Origin: Laguncularia racemosa
Lineage: Eukaryota; Streptophyta; Magnoliopsida; Myrtales; Combretaceae
DNA: 64,000 nt
Direction: 5' to 3'
Assembly: GCA_037954665.1 (NCBI GenBank)
Contig: JBBMOL010000250.1
Span: 558,001 to 622,000, forward strand
The notes under the pieces: model-generated
Seen by the model: only the letters and a program-made list of their open reading frames with translations
Told to the model about the DNA's origin: nothing
Databases searched by the model: none
Made by a program: the position numbers and the translations under genes
Shown: positions 1-13,559 of the stretch, piece after piece
Numbering within the stretch: the first letter of the stretch is position 1
How the letters are laid out: each line of letters begins with the position of its first letter

Positions 1-1518
1 ATAAACATAACTATAAATTCATCAACGATTATTAGATTTAAATTGAAAATCTGCTTTTCCTAATCCTAATAATATAAGAAGAAAATCAAAATTAATATAA
101 AAACTAATCAATATTGATTCTTTTCAAAAAATTAAAAAAAAATATCCTTACCAATTTCAATTATAATAGCAATTTCGTATCACGTGAAGCATTAGCAAAT
201 AACAACAATCATATTACTTTATTTACTAAAATTTTCTTTCATTGTTAGTGCTATAAAAGTAGATGAGGATTATTGAATAATTAATTATCTAGTCACTTAT
301 ATTGAAAAGAATATTTTTATAAGAAACTATAGAATATTATTCTATACATTATGTTCATTTTTTTTTTCATTCTTCTTGCAATTTTTTGTCTAAATACTTA
401 TTGTAATTTATTTTTGTTAACAACAAAAACTTACATAAGTTTTATATATTAGTTCTATGTTTTACACATTGATAGTTAGATATTAATTGATATACATGCC
501 TCAATGAAAAGGCTAAAAAGTTTTTTTTTTAATTTTTTAAAAAGTGAATCAAGCGGCCATAATTGTTTCGAGAAAAAAAAATTAATTTTCTTTTCAATTC
601 AATATCATATTACATTGCAAGTGTACTTATTAACAAGATCTCTTTATTGATATAAAATGTATTATAATTGTAATAACAAGTGAGTATTTTACTATGTAAA
701 ATTCTAATATTAATTTAAATATAGTAAGTTTGGCCCCCCAATTCTACAACTTTGCATCCATTCCGGGACTATAGGTAACATTTTTTTATATTATTTTATA
801 TTGTGATCTCAACATAATGCCATGCCAACTTGTTAATATACCATGGGTTGGATTGGATGATATAATATATCATAAGAGGTTTCTTTTCCCACAATTGTAG
901 ATATCAACCAAATTATATATAAATGAAATATCACACACCATTTAGTAATGCATATAGTTTGCTTTACTTTATTTTGATTAATGAAGAATTACAAGTGAAA
1001 CATGCTCTTTATAGGTGTTATAATATGCTTCAAGTCAAAATAAGTCACATATGCTAGTATCACAACTATAATTGTTTTATAAAATCTTCCAATAACATAC
1101 CTTATCTACTAGTGTAACAGATCGTATATAATAATAAACCGGTGAATACACTAGGTTGAATTTCTCAAGGAAGAAAATGCTATAGTTAAGTACAAGACTA
1201 ATGCTCATTACTCTAATCTAGGCTAATCGAAATTAGGTCTTGACAAGTTAAGTAATAAATGAAACTATGCTAGAATTAATGTAAAACACAAATCATAAAG
1301 CATGAGTTTTATGTATTTTATCATTTGATTTCCAATGAAATGGATTCAACAAAATTAAACTAGGTAATGTTTATGTGAATTTTGACTAACCTCATTAGAT
1401 CCCAACCTTAATTATGGGCGATGAAATCTCTTTATGGCAAAACTTCCTAATCAAGGGTGAATTTTCTATAAGATTTACTAAACACTTAACCATAGTCACC
1501 AATTAAGTGCTTTGATTA

Positions 1519-1561
1519 GAAATATGGATTAAACACGGTCAAGTCAAATAATCCATATTTC
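1519..1561. repeat. Perfect 13-bp inverted repeat
   Basis: GAAATATGGATTA at 1519-1531 is repeated in inverted orientation at 1549-1561, leaving a 17-nt loop. It could form a small hairpin. It lies in noncoding DNA and no function is apparent. Confidence 0.6.
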
Positions 1562-2694
1562 CAATTGTGTTAAGTATGTGAGTTTAAGTGATTTTTGCCA
1601 AACCCAATGTCACTCGCGATTTGAAATATCCTAGTCGTTTTAGTGAAATCCCAACCCCAATTAAAGCAATTAAAGATTATCATTTACAAAAATCCAAGGT
1701 CAATCACAATTTAGGTAAACTTATAAGAGCAATTAAATCTAAATTTCACTCAAACACATACCCATTTAACTCATGTTCATTACTCATACATTTTCCACCA
1801 TAAAAAATACATAAAACCCACAACAAACTATCTAGTCACGCATATTAAACATAATGCAAACACAAGAGAATAGAAATTTAACTAAAAACATTATTTAAAT
1901 GGGTTTAGAAGTCACCAAGTGTAGGAACAAGATGAACAACACAAAACACTTGAAATCTTCACTCCCCATTGCATTTCTAAGCTCTGAAATTACAAGAAAT
2001 CACTAAAACTACTAATATAACTCTAACATACCCTAAACTCTAAGCTAAGAGCATAGAAATGTGAAATAGACCCTAAACTAAATGGTTGCATTCATTCAAA
2101 ACTTGTTTATGTCGCTTTTCATATTAGGCTTATACCGGCTGATTGGTAATAGGTCCATCAATCGATTAAGAAATGCATGTCATCTTTGGCTTAGCTACTT
2201 CGTAAACCAAATGATGTGCTTTGTTTCAAACCTAGCTAGGGTTTAAGCTATTAACCAATCGAATGATGGGGGGCATCAATCGATAAGAGAGAGACTCACC
2301 TCGAGGAGAATTTCCTCTTATACCATCCTCTCTAACAAATGAGAGCATTCTGTGCTCCAATGGTTTACTAACTGAATGATTGGTTCACAACTAACCAGTC
2401 GATAGAGCCCGAACTTTAATTCCTTTATTCTTCTCCCTCTCAGTTGATCAAAAGGGGCTATTATTGCACTTGCATAAAGTATCAAAACTTGATTAAATTC
2501 AATGCAAAAATCTCATCTTTTTCATTGTTTTAGAAATTTTAAGTTTGGTTAGTCCATTTTGTGCACAATTATCACTTTTTGCATATAATTAATTAAAATC
2601 ACTCCTCAATTGTGCATGGCAATGACCTTTAAGTTGGATTAAATTATGAAATTTTACATGTTATTAATAAGGTGCGACATTATGGTCCAATGAT

Positions 2695-2896
2695 GTAATT
2701 GATTGTTATATTACTTAGAAGAAAATGACACTATAAAGTACTTTGTTTGTAACTATCAACAACTTCAAAGGTTGTTGTCAATAGAGTTTGATGTTGTAAT
2801 TAATCATTTAGTACTTAGAAAAAAATGATATTATAAAGTACTCTATGGACATCTATCAATAGCTTCAGGGGTTGTTGTCAACAGTTAGTCAATACT
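2695..2896. repeat. Two-copy tandem repeat, about 101-bp unit
   Basis: Two adjacent copies, about 2695-2795 and 2796-2896, share a series of matching blocks in the same order: GTAATT, ACTTAGAA, AAATGA, TATAAAGTACT, CTATCAA and GGTTGTTGTCAA. The copies have diverged by substitutions but keep the same spacing, so this is an old local duplication. The repeated CAACAACTTCAAAGGTTGTTG-like part is itself weakly palindromic. No coding potential is seen. Confidence 0.7.
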
Positions 2897-4130
2897 ATAA
2901 TGGATCATGTCATATTGCTTTATTTCATTACAACGGATTTCTCTTCTTTTTGAGAAGATTATAAAATCACAATTGCTCAATGCAAAAAGGTAATTTAAAT
3001 TTACAAATTTAACTCTATAAAATTATATGAGAAATTCAACACAGATATACCTTTAAAGAATTTATAGAAGAAACTTGATGAATGCACCATAGTTACAATA
3101 ACACATTAATTTGAGGGAATTTTCCTATGTGTAAATCACTTTTGTTGATAATGATGGAGTGGGTCTTCATGATGAACCGAGTTACCTTTATCATCTTATA
3201 GACCAAATAAACACCAAACTCAAACACAAATAGCAATAATAAATTCCTAACACGACTTAAAACACAATTAAATAGTAAAACACATACCCTTATATAAATA
3301 CAATTATTCAAACACACTATAGACACTAAAAACATACCAAGGAAGATCTTAATGCAAGCCTTTGGGTTGATTCCAACATCTACACAAACAAAAACAATTT
3401 AAAATGAACAAGAATGAAAGGAAATGTGCAACATGTTTTGTAGTTTTAAACAACTCTCTATGAGGAATTTGAAGTACCAATGTTGTAGAAGCTTACACAC
3501 CACTTCTTCTTGGGCTCAGCAGTGCAATTAACATCAAAGCAGTGTTTTTGCAACATTATTAGGGTTTTGAGAGAGGAATGAGAGCAGCACAAGTAGGAAA
3601 TTAATACCCAAATCAACAATGCGAGCATGTGTTGCCCCTTTTAAGTAGTTTGCAAATGACACACAGCATTTTGGGTGGCAAAATTAAATAAATTAAAAGA
3701 TACCAAAATACTTGTAAAGGAAAAAGAAAAGGAAAGATATCAAAATAAATTCAAAATAATCCATTTAATTAAATATCAAAAAAGCCTTTGCATTGGTGTA
3801 AAACTAATACCCACTACACCATGTTAGGCATAGAAAAAAAAACTTAACCAAACCAAACCAAATAAATCTATCTCACAATCTATATAAGACTTTACTCATA
3901 TAAAGTATTACATTAAAATTAAAGTGGTAAATTGAGCTTTTATTAAAAACAGAAAAAGTTTGTAACTTTATTTTCAAATAGTTTTTTAAAAGAAATTAGA
4001 GTCAAAGTTGAGATAAAAAAATAAGACATTAGCTTTGCACAAGCAAGTAAAAAAAGAAAAAATCAAGAGTAAAATTTCTATTAGTTAATGCTTTCAAATT
4101 TGTCAATGTAAGAGAGAGATAGTGAGAGTG

Positions 4131-4145
4131 AGAGAGAGAGAGAGA
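4131..4145. repeat. (GA)n microsatellite
   Basis: A short uninterrupted GA dinucleotide run sits within a wider purine-rich patch (4111-4145). Confidence 0.8.
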
Positions 4146-5159
4146 ATAGATAAATGAATGTGAATTAAGTTAGAATTCTAATAGTTTAAGAGCTTTTGAA
4201 CTTGTATAAATAAAAGTAAGAGTGCACATAAAATAAAGAGTTAAAATGAAAGAAAAAGAGTTAGAGAGTTAAACTGCAAAAATAAAGAGCGTTAAACTTT
4301 GTATATATATATTCTACTAGTTAGAAACTTTTGAATTAAGAGAGAGAGCGAGAGAGATGACAAAAGACAATAATGAGATTCCGGTATATTTTGAAGATTA
4401 ATATGCTTGTCTAGCATCTACTCTCCACATTACCATAAAAGGGATTTTAAACTTTTATTTCTCAAATTTCACAAATACACTTAAGCTTACTTAAGTATAA
4501 TTCTCACATGAACTTCACTCACTAGTTCAATGCATGTTTCTCTCTTTTAAATATCTAGTTTAAATCTTCCCACTTGATAAAAACTTGTTACAATAAATTA
4601 TTGAGTAAGAATGTAAGCTTTTAGGAGTTTATGACATAGATTACATATAAAAAGATTATTATAAAGTTTATTAGCAAATTGCTCTATTTATAGATCAAGG
4701 GAAGGGAAAAATCATTACAAATCTTCATTAATTCGTCTCACAAATTTGCAATTTGTGAATCCTTTGAAAATACCAACTTTGATCTTATGAAGTGGAAGTC
4801 ATAAAGAGTCTAACTAATGGCTACTAGACAGCTCCCCAATGAAGCCACTTAAGTCTTACAAGGTATTTAACTTTGGTTTGACAAATTTTGACTTCACTAA
4901 GCCAAAGTAACCTCATCCTAAACATGTAAAATACCATAATAAAGCTCAATTTTCTAGAGCTCAAACCCAAAATTTAACAGAAAGTTAACACAACCCAAGT
5001 TTAGATGGAAGAAGAACTTTTTAAGTGTAATAGGAAGGGAGGTGCTAATTAAGGCAGTTACTTGTTTGATTACTACCTATTCTATGAGGTGTTTTAACTT
5101 TCTATTAAAATGGTGTTATAAGGTAAACGGTTTAATTTCCCAATTCTAGTGGGGGCAAC

Positions 5160-6160
5160 AGAAAAATAAAGGTCAAAATCATTAAATCAATTGGAATTCT
5201 TTGACTATGCCTAAGGCTAAAGGTGGAGTTGGTTTCAAGGATCTAAGATTGTTCAATTAAGCTCTACTATCTAATCTCCTGAGGCTTTATGGATGAAAGT
5301 GCTCAAAGGGCTCTACTTTCTTTTCGAGAAGTTTAGAGAGGCAAGGAAAGGAAGATAGGCTTCTTAGGCTTGGTCAAGCATCTTAAAGGGTCACAAGGTG
5401 CTCTATGAGAATGGTTTATGGTAGATTGTTAATGTTGAGAATGTAAAAGTCTAAGATGATAGATGGATTCCCAATATGTCAAATTTCTAATTACAATCTA
5501 ATCAACCTGGAGACCAAACAGGTAGATTGGTTAATTCTTTAATAGATAAGCAAGGAACATTTTGGGATTTAAGAAGCATTGATCATATTTTGGAAGAGAA
5601 TGAGAAAAGAAGGATAGAGGAGATACTTTTGATTGTCCATGAGAAAGAAGATGTCTTTTATAGCCATGATAAATCTAATGAGTGTACCATGAAATCAACT
5701 TATAGGGTACTAGCTAATAACCGGCATAACATAGATATGCAATGTGCCTTATCCTCATCCTCTCTAACAACGAGTGACTAAAATTTTCTATTGAACTTAG
5801 ATATTTAACCAAAAATTCGCCATTTCTTATGATGAGTTGTCTCCAAGTCATTACCTATGGTGTTGAATTTGTTCGGAAGAAAAGTAACTTCACATCCAAA
5901 CTATGTTTTGCGGTGAAGAGGAAACTGAAGAACATACCTTATTACTTTAGCCTTGGGTTCTTTATGTTTGGTTTAGGATAATAGATTACAAGATTAAAAG
6001 GGAGCAGATTGGGTCTTTTGGGGGTGGCTAGAGAATATCTTATAGGGATCGGATTAGCATAAACAAAGGAGGTGGCAACCATGTTACGATGGCATGTGGG
6101 GGCATTTGGCTAGAATGATGCAAGTGTGTGTTTGATTCTAGGGTTTTGGATCCCTATTCA
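5160..6160 (+). mobile_element. Relic of a LINE (non-LTR retrotransposon), 3' part of ORF2
   Basis: Translation of the plus strand shows decayed pieces typical of the C-terminal part of plant L1 reverse transcriptases. A piece reading MPKAKGGVGFKDLRLFN (about 5206-5260) matches the conserved block after the RT domain. A later frame at 5527-5781 contains SLIDKQGTFWDLRSIDHIL followed by a block ending in STYRVL, as in the region before the zf-RVT domain. Stops and frameshifts interrupt it throughout. I could not find the poly(A) tail or target duplication, so the ends are approximate. It is unrelated in position to the LINE at 31-43 kb. Confidence 0.65.
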
Positions 6161-6169
6161 ATGTTGGCA

Positions 6170-8190
6170 ATCTTAAATGTATCTGGTGTGAGTATGATAG
6201 CATGAAAGAGAAGATTAGTTTAATATTGCCAATACTAGATATTAAATTATTAAAATTATAAAATAAGGCAAAATAAGCTTAATTAAAAACCTTATTTAAT
6301 GAATCTTATTTTGTCTTTCGCCAAAAAAGTAACACGACCCAAGTTCCTAGAAATGGGATTTAAATATTGTATTTTAAAATTTTAGGATATTTCTATAATT
6401 TTGATAGTTTTTTCATATATTATATGTTAATCAAACATGGTTATTAAATCTTACACAGAAGACAGCCATCTTTTGAATGTTGATGCCGTGTTGTTGTACA
6501 TGGAATACGATGAATTTCGGATTTTATGCAATTTGTGTCATCGTCCGGTGTGGAATATTAGACTCGAGATATAGGGCCATACTAGATAATAAATTAATAT
6601 ATGTATTCACTCAATAAGAAATAATAGCCATAGGAGGGGATTATTAATCGATGAGTTTGTTGGTAAGATAGACGATTATTAATTAATTAGGTATAATACC
6701 TGCGAACATGATCCAAAGATCTCATCAACGGAGGACATGATCACCCAAATATCGATGGAATATCAATTCAATTCCCTTCTGCTCCTAGTGGCTGTTATTG
6801 CTATTGCTAAACGGTCACAATCACTGTCAGGGTCACAACCAAATGATGACATGTATGAATAGTGGATATACAATACAGTACTAGATACAAATAATAATAA
6901 TAATAATTCCTGAAGATTATGATGTTCCAACCTCATCAACCGAAGTTAGACAATCGAAACATGAATACTAACTAAACTAATAGTCTCCACAATCATCACA
7001 TGCATCCTAAACCCAAATAAATAAATAACACTGTAGGCTACATTGTCGGTGCTAAACCAATGAGAATCTTTAATGAAGGAATAGGAATCGGTGATACTCC
7101 AGTATTATACGTTTAGATAAAAATCTTCCAATGTTTTTTTCCGCGGTCTTTAGTCATACTCATGCACATTAATGGAAAATGATTTTAACTCTAGGGGAAC
7201 ACTAGAGGATACTTTTGTTTCTTCTGATAAATATAGGCTGTATCTACATCACACACGACTATACCTATACGTTGATGGAAAACAAAATTAATTGATCATG
7301 AAATTCTAATGTATCCTGTAAATTTTTTTTCATTAATTAGATAAATACTTTTTGAATTTAAAATAAACTTACTATGAAAAAATAAGATTACATTATTTCA
7401 TAGCAAATTATTATTATTGTTCAGCGGCATGTCTTTTGTTGTGTCTCCCAAATCGAAGGTGGAAAAGGAAAATCAATTTTCTTTTTTCACAAGAGGAAGG
7501 GAAAGGGGCACGCCATCTTTATACGATATGAAGACAGACCATGTCAACCGGTTGAACACAACACAATGCATCCATACAAATGTCATTGGCATTTACGGTA
7601 CGGGGAACAAAATATATTTTTTAATTTACATCCATCTCCATCAGTAGTAACTTCCCAATGAAAAATTGGAAAAAATCTGGACCACCAAACGTGTTGTTTT
7701 TTTTAAGTACATTATAAACAACCTCTTATCCTTGCAAATATGTACTTAGTACTAATTTCTGAAAATGAGCATCTAGATCTTTCACTTTTATTTTTTTTGA
7801 AGTGTCTTTATACAACTACTTTAACTATTTTACTGAAACAAAAGATAAACAGGGAGAAAGAAAGTTGAGAAACCTATCAAGAATTATGTATTTAATAAGG
7901 TTGAATTGTTTATTTTTACACTATTTGAATGATGTCATTAGTTTATTTAAATTTTTATAGATTTTTTATGCTTCTCTTCTCACTGTGTAGCATTTCTCTT
8001 TTGCTAAATATAAATGAGTGAAATCATCTTGAAATAAATCATGCACCCATACCTCTCTGAAGTAAAATCCAATACCATATTGAAAGAAAATCTGTGAAAT
8101 CAAGATCAGAAGGCCTCGAGACAGTTTACACTTCTTCTATTCTATGTAGGTTACGGAGACAATATATCCTTTTCACGAGCCTGCTTGATC
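6170..8190. other. AT-rich intergenic DNA downstream of the U-box kinase pseudogene
   Basis: Apart from the 35-codon frame at 6755-6862, no supportable coding sequence is present. The longest frame (7417-7647, plus) has no recognisable motif. The final part, about 8040-8190, would be the 3' flank of the pseudogene on the minus strand. Confidence 0.6.
6755..6862 (+). other. 35-codon ORF with a signal-peptide-like start; possible gene fragment
   Basis: The frame starts MEYQFNSLLLLVAVIAIA, which has the shape of a secretory signal peptide, then continues for about 17 polar residues to a TAG stop. Signal sequences like this begin plant wall-associated and related receptor-like kinases, but no extracellular domain follows and I cannot show homology. 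It may be chance or the remains of a first exon. Confidence 0.15.
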
Positions 8191-11100
8191 TTAGTGTTTT
8201 CTTGACTTCCAGTCCTTGATGGCGGAAAGGAGAGCATAATTTGGAATCAGGCACTCATTAGGAAGCACCAAATTTGTCACTGGGGATGTCTCCTTCTCTT
8301 GTAGCCACGGTTCAATTGCTCTATGGTCATAAGTATACCCATCCGCAACAACACAAGGGTCGGCCATTACATCCTGCAAACAAATAGATGTTATGAAATC
8401 AAGGCTCCACAAATTCATTGACTCTGTTCAGGCAAACAATTTGAAAAATAAAAAATACCTTGCTTATTGGACAGATGAAGTGGTTCGGAGGGGCATTGGT
8501 AGATCCATCTCTTGCCCTCTCCACAACCTCTTTCAATTTATCAAGAATAGGAAGAAGATCTTCTAAGTTAGGCCTATCTCTACGTCGTAATTCTGCACAG
8601 CTCAATCCCAGTACAGCCAGCTCCTTTGTTCATTCAACTGGCCAATTGCCAGCATCTGCATCCAGGACATTCATTAGGGATCCTTCACTTATTGCTCTTT
8701 CCATGATATGGGATATTGCAATTGCTGGCTTTGCTGTAAGCAGCTGCAGAATAACTATCCCGAAAGCATAAACATCAGACTTTGAGGATATAGATCCAGT
8801 CCTCTGATATTCAGGAGTTATGTAGCAAAGTGTCCCAACTGGCCCTGTATCCCTGAATACTGAGGCTGTATCAGCATGTAGCATGGTTGCTAGTCCAACA
8901 TCTCCAAACTTGCTCAAAAGATTATTATCAAGAAGTATATTTGCAGGCTTTAGATCACGGTGGATGATTGGTTTTGGCTTTGCATTGTGTAGAAAAATAA
9001 GAGCACTTGCTACTTCGCAGGCAATGCGGTTATCCATCATACCATGGGATAGGAGGTGAACCCTTTTTCTGAAGCTGCCTTTCCTTCAGGTTACCATTTT
9101 CCTTGTATTCATAAATAAGGCAACCGTGATCTGGACATGCACCTATGAGGAGGACCAAATTTGGAAGACAAACTTTGCTCAATATCTCAAGCTGCTAGAC
9201 AGGTAAAGACAATAGAAAAGATAAAGAATATCTCAGGTTGGTTATCCTCAAATGCTGCTTAAGTGGATCATTAAGTAATTTGTTCTATCTAATTTATGAG
9301 AAGAACTTACGATCGAGTTGTTTCGCTTATGCGATGTTACTGTTGCGGCATTTACTACTCTAGCATATACGTCTATCTGCTTTTAGAAAAGCAGAGTTGC
9401 TACCTCCTGCTGGAATTGCCTGGACTTGGAACTCTCTTTTGAGTGGAGAACTTTCACGGCTACATTAGTGTGATGTAAACTGCACTTGTAGACAAGCTGC
9501 CATTCCCATCTTAAGACTTTCAGAAAATGAAGATGTTGCAGAAATAATCTCATCCCAATTAAATATTTGATATTGCTGCATTTGACCTGTCAAAGTGTTA
9601 GCCATCTTCTCCTTTTCTTTTGCATCATGAATAGATTTTAACGTTGCTGCTACCTTTCGGTACACTTCTCTCTCAGCAAGGTGTTTCATGTACTCAAATT
9701 CTCCTTTAGCAGCTTCATACTTCTTCCCCTCTCTCGTTAGTTCTTTGGCCTTCTTCTCCTTTAAGTTGGCCTCTTTCAACCTTTTCTCTTCTTCCAATTT
9801 CCATTCCTTGAGATTGTTAAGCTACATCGATATAATAAATGGGTTATGATAGTCAAAGGACAGAATAAAGAGAAATTCATGAGTGTACTCCTGGGAATCA
9901 TCTTCTTTCAAATAGAAATAGGAATTTATAAGGCAAACTTTGCATAGGATCCAGCAACTTACAGAACTTAGAATGAAAAGAGTTCCATATCCTTCATAAC
10001 TGGAATGAAAAAGTAGCCGAATCTTTACTAAAGGCAATGAAGAGTGCAAACATAAAAAATAACTCTAATCTGGTGTATCCGCTACAAAGCCTAAATTTTC
10101 TGAAGTAAGATGAGTGCAATGTATTTGTTGCATTACTGAAAAAGACACTGTAGAGCTAACAATACGATGTCATTACTAAGTTGATCCACATTCTAATTAA
10201 GATATAGTAGTCAACCAGCAAGATCAATTTAGCAAGGGGCCCTAGTCAGAGGTTCTTGTCTTCTGCTTATTATTTGTCCAGTGGGTCATTCATACGGGGA
10301 GAAACGGGGAGCTACATCCCACTGGAGGTGAACAGATAAGTCATTCGTGCCTATGACTAAAATACCCTAGAGATGAATAGGGCCGAATAGAGTGAAAGGG
10401 GTTTTCCATGAGATGTGAATAAAATATCCATGTTTTTTTCTAAACAGGACATATTGAACTCATAATTCATCATATCTTACCTGTTTGCATAGTTGATTCA
10501 TCTTCACTGGTATAGATCTACAAAACTTTTAAGCACAAAAATTACTGATGAACAATCGAGATGGAAACGATTGGCAAGTGCATTTCTCCAATAAGAAAAT
10601 GAGCTCAAGCGAGATCATGTGACTGATAAAATGTGACACAAAGCCTGGTCATTATCTTGTTATTATGCTGTGTCCTCTCCAAAGAACAATAAGAGACAAC
10701 CGGAACAAACAAAAGGCTACATAATGGATAGTGGATACGCTGTTTATCTCCCCCAGGTCATCGAGTTCTGTATTTACAACTAAATGGTGAGTGTATAAGT
10801 GAAATTTTTCGAACTAACATTTTGAAAGGCATCGGTTTTCTCACTTTGAGCCATGGCATACATTCCCTTCACTTAATTGAGCTCAGTTCGAAGCTTTTCC
10901 AGGCAAAGTTGAGGTTAACCTGCATGAAGAGTTCCACACTAGAATAATTCACATATTTATGTACTTAACATTACAAGTCATTTTTCCATAAGAATGTCCT
11001 TATAACAATGATATGATGTAATTCAAGACAAATTGCAGTTTTAATTCCTTTGAATTTGACGTCAAGAGAGATCTTGAATGTTACCTAGAACATGCTGTCA

Positions 11101-12097
11101 AATTACAGGAAAAATTAAAACGTGCATACAGATGTAGCAGGATTAACTTATTCTCCCAGCTAGTTTTAAAAATTAATGGATGAAATCCTCATCCTCTGAC
11201 TAGGTAGGGCAGGGTCTTGGAGCCTTGTACAAAAAAATCAATTTGCGTAACATGAGTTTCAGATGGTCATGCAAGTCGCTGTACTGGCTTGATCAAGTAT
11301 CTCACGTAGTACAATTATCTCCATCCAGTATACATACTAATGTAACCTAACCATTTATAATTTGATGAATCTTGAATAGTGTAATTATTGTCAGGAAAAT
11401 TAGGGAGAAAAGAAATATACCTGACTATCATTTGTATATTCTGAAAAAGCATCTGAATTAGACCCTTCATCCCATTCATTGACCTCTGCAAAATAGAACT
11501 CTGGTTCACTGAATTACCATAGCTAGAATAACTTGTACGATTGGCAGCACCATTCCCTTCCTCATTATCTATAGATTGGCTTTGAAAATAGTTGTTCTCA
11601 GCGGAATTCATCCTTGTTAGACTTGGATCAATACTTGGAATAATTATAGGGCCCGCATATTTAGTAAAGACAAGAGCATGAGTGTGGGCCGAGATCTTTA
11701 TGTGTTCTTTGCAACCATACACCCTTCATGGATGCATTTCTGGGCTTTTAAAATAATTATTTGACTTCATCGCCAGTAGATGTGCAATATTCAAAAGAAG
11801 ATCTTATCGACCAGTGTGTGATTTAAAGTCTCCTTATTTACGAATATATTTGGTCCTTTTTACATGAGGTTGGTTATCAAGATTACATAGATCAGCTTAG
11901 GTAAAATTTACAAACAGAGAAATATGATCTTGCATCTTCTTGAAAAAGATCCTATCTAGTTGGACTTTCTAGATGCTTGAAAATAACTTAGGAAGACTCA
12001 AAAATTTTACAGCACCGTTCAATCTACATTTTGAGTGTAGTTTTTGGTGAACGTCGTTTTGGTCATTAGATGTATCAAATTGGTTACTATGATATCA

Positions 12098-12346
12098 TGT
12101 AGTTTTTGGTATCAAAAACCATTAATTTATGAATAATAGCAATACACAATTTATAGAGAAAGATTCCTCATAAAATAGGAAACTTAATCTCTTATAAAAT
12201 AGGAAACCTAATCTCTTAATTTTAGGCCTAATTCCTTAATTCTAGGCTAAGAAATAATTAAGAGATTTTTATTTTAAAAATAAAATCCTATAATAAAAAT
12301 AGAATTCTAACAATATTACTAAAAGATTTGTTATTACATTTCAACA
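12098..12346 (-). repeat. 3' LTR of Copia element 1
   Basis: 249 bp, bounded by TG and CA, nearly identical to 16837-17061 except for an extra 24-25-bp tandem copy (around 12155-12205) and scattered substitutions. Confidence 0.9.
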
Positions 12347-12353
12347 CTCCCCC

Positions 12354-13559
12354 TCAAGTTAGCATGTAGATATCAAACATGCCTAACTTGCTCACAAAAT
12401 AATCAAATTTAGGTTTAAAAAGGCCTTTAGTGAAGATGTCGGCTATTTGCTGAGTTGTAGGTAGTAAAGGCATGCACACACTTCGTTCTTCAAGCTTCTC
12501 CTTTATGAAATGTTTATCAACCTTAATATGCTTGATCCTATCATGTTGTACTGGATTGTGGGCAATGCTTATGGCAATTTTATTATCACAATAAAGTTTC
12601 ATAAGTAACTCTATTGGTCGTTTGAGTTCCTCCATCATTCTTTTTAACCAAACTATTTCACAAATTCCGTAAGCCATAGAACAAAATTATGTTTCAGCAC
12701 TACTTCTAGCTACTACTATTTGTTTTTTACTTCTCCATGTTACAAGGTTGCCCCAAACATAAGAACAATATCCAGAGGTTGATCTTTTATCTGTAGAAGA
12801 ACTTACCCAATCAACCTCTGAATAAGCTTCAATACTTCTTAGATCACTTGATTTAAAAAATAAACCTTACCCTGGTGATCCCTTTAAGTATCATAAAATT
12901 CCGTAGACTACAACCTTATGTTCTTCTCTAGGATCATGCATGAATTGACTGACCATGCTTACTGAAAATGCTATATTAGGTCAAGTATGAGATAAATAAA
13001 TTAACTTTCCTACCAACCTTTGATATTGTCTTTTATCAATCTTTTTTCTTCCCTCTAATCCAAATTTTGCATTTGGATCAATTGGTGTTTCTGCTGGTCG
13101 ACAACCACTCATACCAGTTTCCCTTAAGAGATTTAGAATATACTTTCTTCGTGAAACAACTATTCATTTCTTTGAGCATGCTACTTCCATTCCAAGAAAG
13201 TATTTTAAATGTCCTAAATCTTTGATTTCAAACTTAGTAGCCAGCTGCCCTTTTAGTCTTTCCATTTCGGATAAGTCATCTCCTCCAAGAACTATGTCAT
13301 CAACATACACTATAAAGATAGTAGTTTTACCTTGTAAAGTATGTCGAATAAACATGGTATGATTTGCTTGTCCTTGAGAATAGCCTTGTCTTTTAACAAA
13401 CTGGGTGAACCTCTCAAACCAAGCTCGTGGTGACTGCTTCAACCCATATAGGGATTTTTTTAGTCTGAGGACCTTAGATCCATGCCTTTCTTCAAACCCT
13501 GACAATGGATCCATGCAGACTTCCTCTTCCAAAGTTCCATTGAGAAAAGCATTCTTCAC
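12354..13559 (-). pseudogene. Copia 1 reverse transcriptase / RNase H remnant
   Basis: Two open pieces are recognisable. 13164-13559 encodes the RT block with KSLYGLKQSPRAW and an intact catalytic YVDD in FIVYVDDIVLGGDD. 12354-12677 encodes the RNase H end with LYCDNKIAISIAHNPVQHDR and ADIFTKGL. The part between them (about 12680-13160) is readable only across stops. It is the 3' end of the polyprotein, immediately before the polypurine tract and 3' LTR. Not functional. Confidence 0.85.

Larger units (their letters stand above)
1..5150. other. AT-rich intergenic DNA, no gene recognised
   Basis: No open frame longer than about 85 codons is present and none resembles a known protein. The stretch is AT-rich with homopolymer runs. 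From about 1120 to 2500 the sequence is less AT-biased and looks like an old dispersed repeat, but I could not identify LTRs, coding domains or terminal repeats there. A 101-bp tandem duplication (2695-2896) and a GA microsatellite (4131-4145) are listed separately. Confidence 0.6.

Noticed and set aside
8460..8771. 103-codon frame on the plus strand
   Set aside because: It is antisense to the kinase and U-box exons of the minus-strand pseudogene, whose motifs are clear.
9340..9410. Apparent stop in the kinase N-lobe (VATLLF then TAA)
   Set aside because: The sequence after QFQQE starts with GTAGCA and fits an intron donor, with the next exon resuming at LEILSKV, so it was not counted as a lesion.
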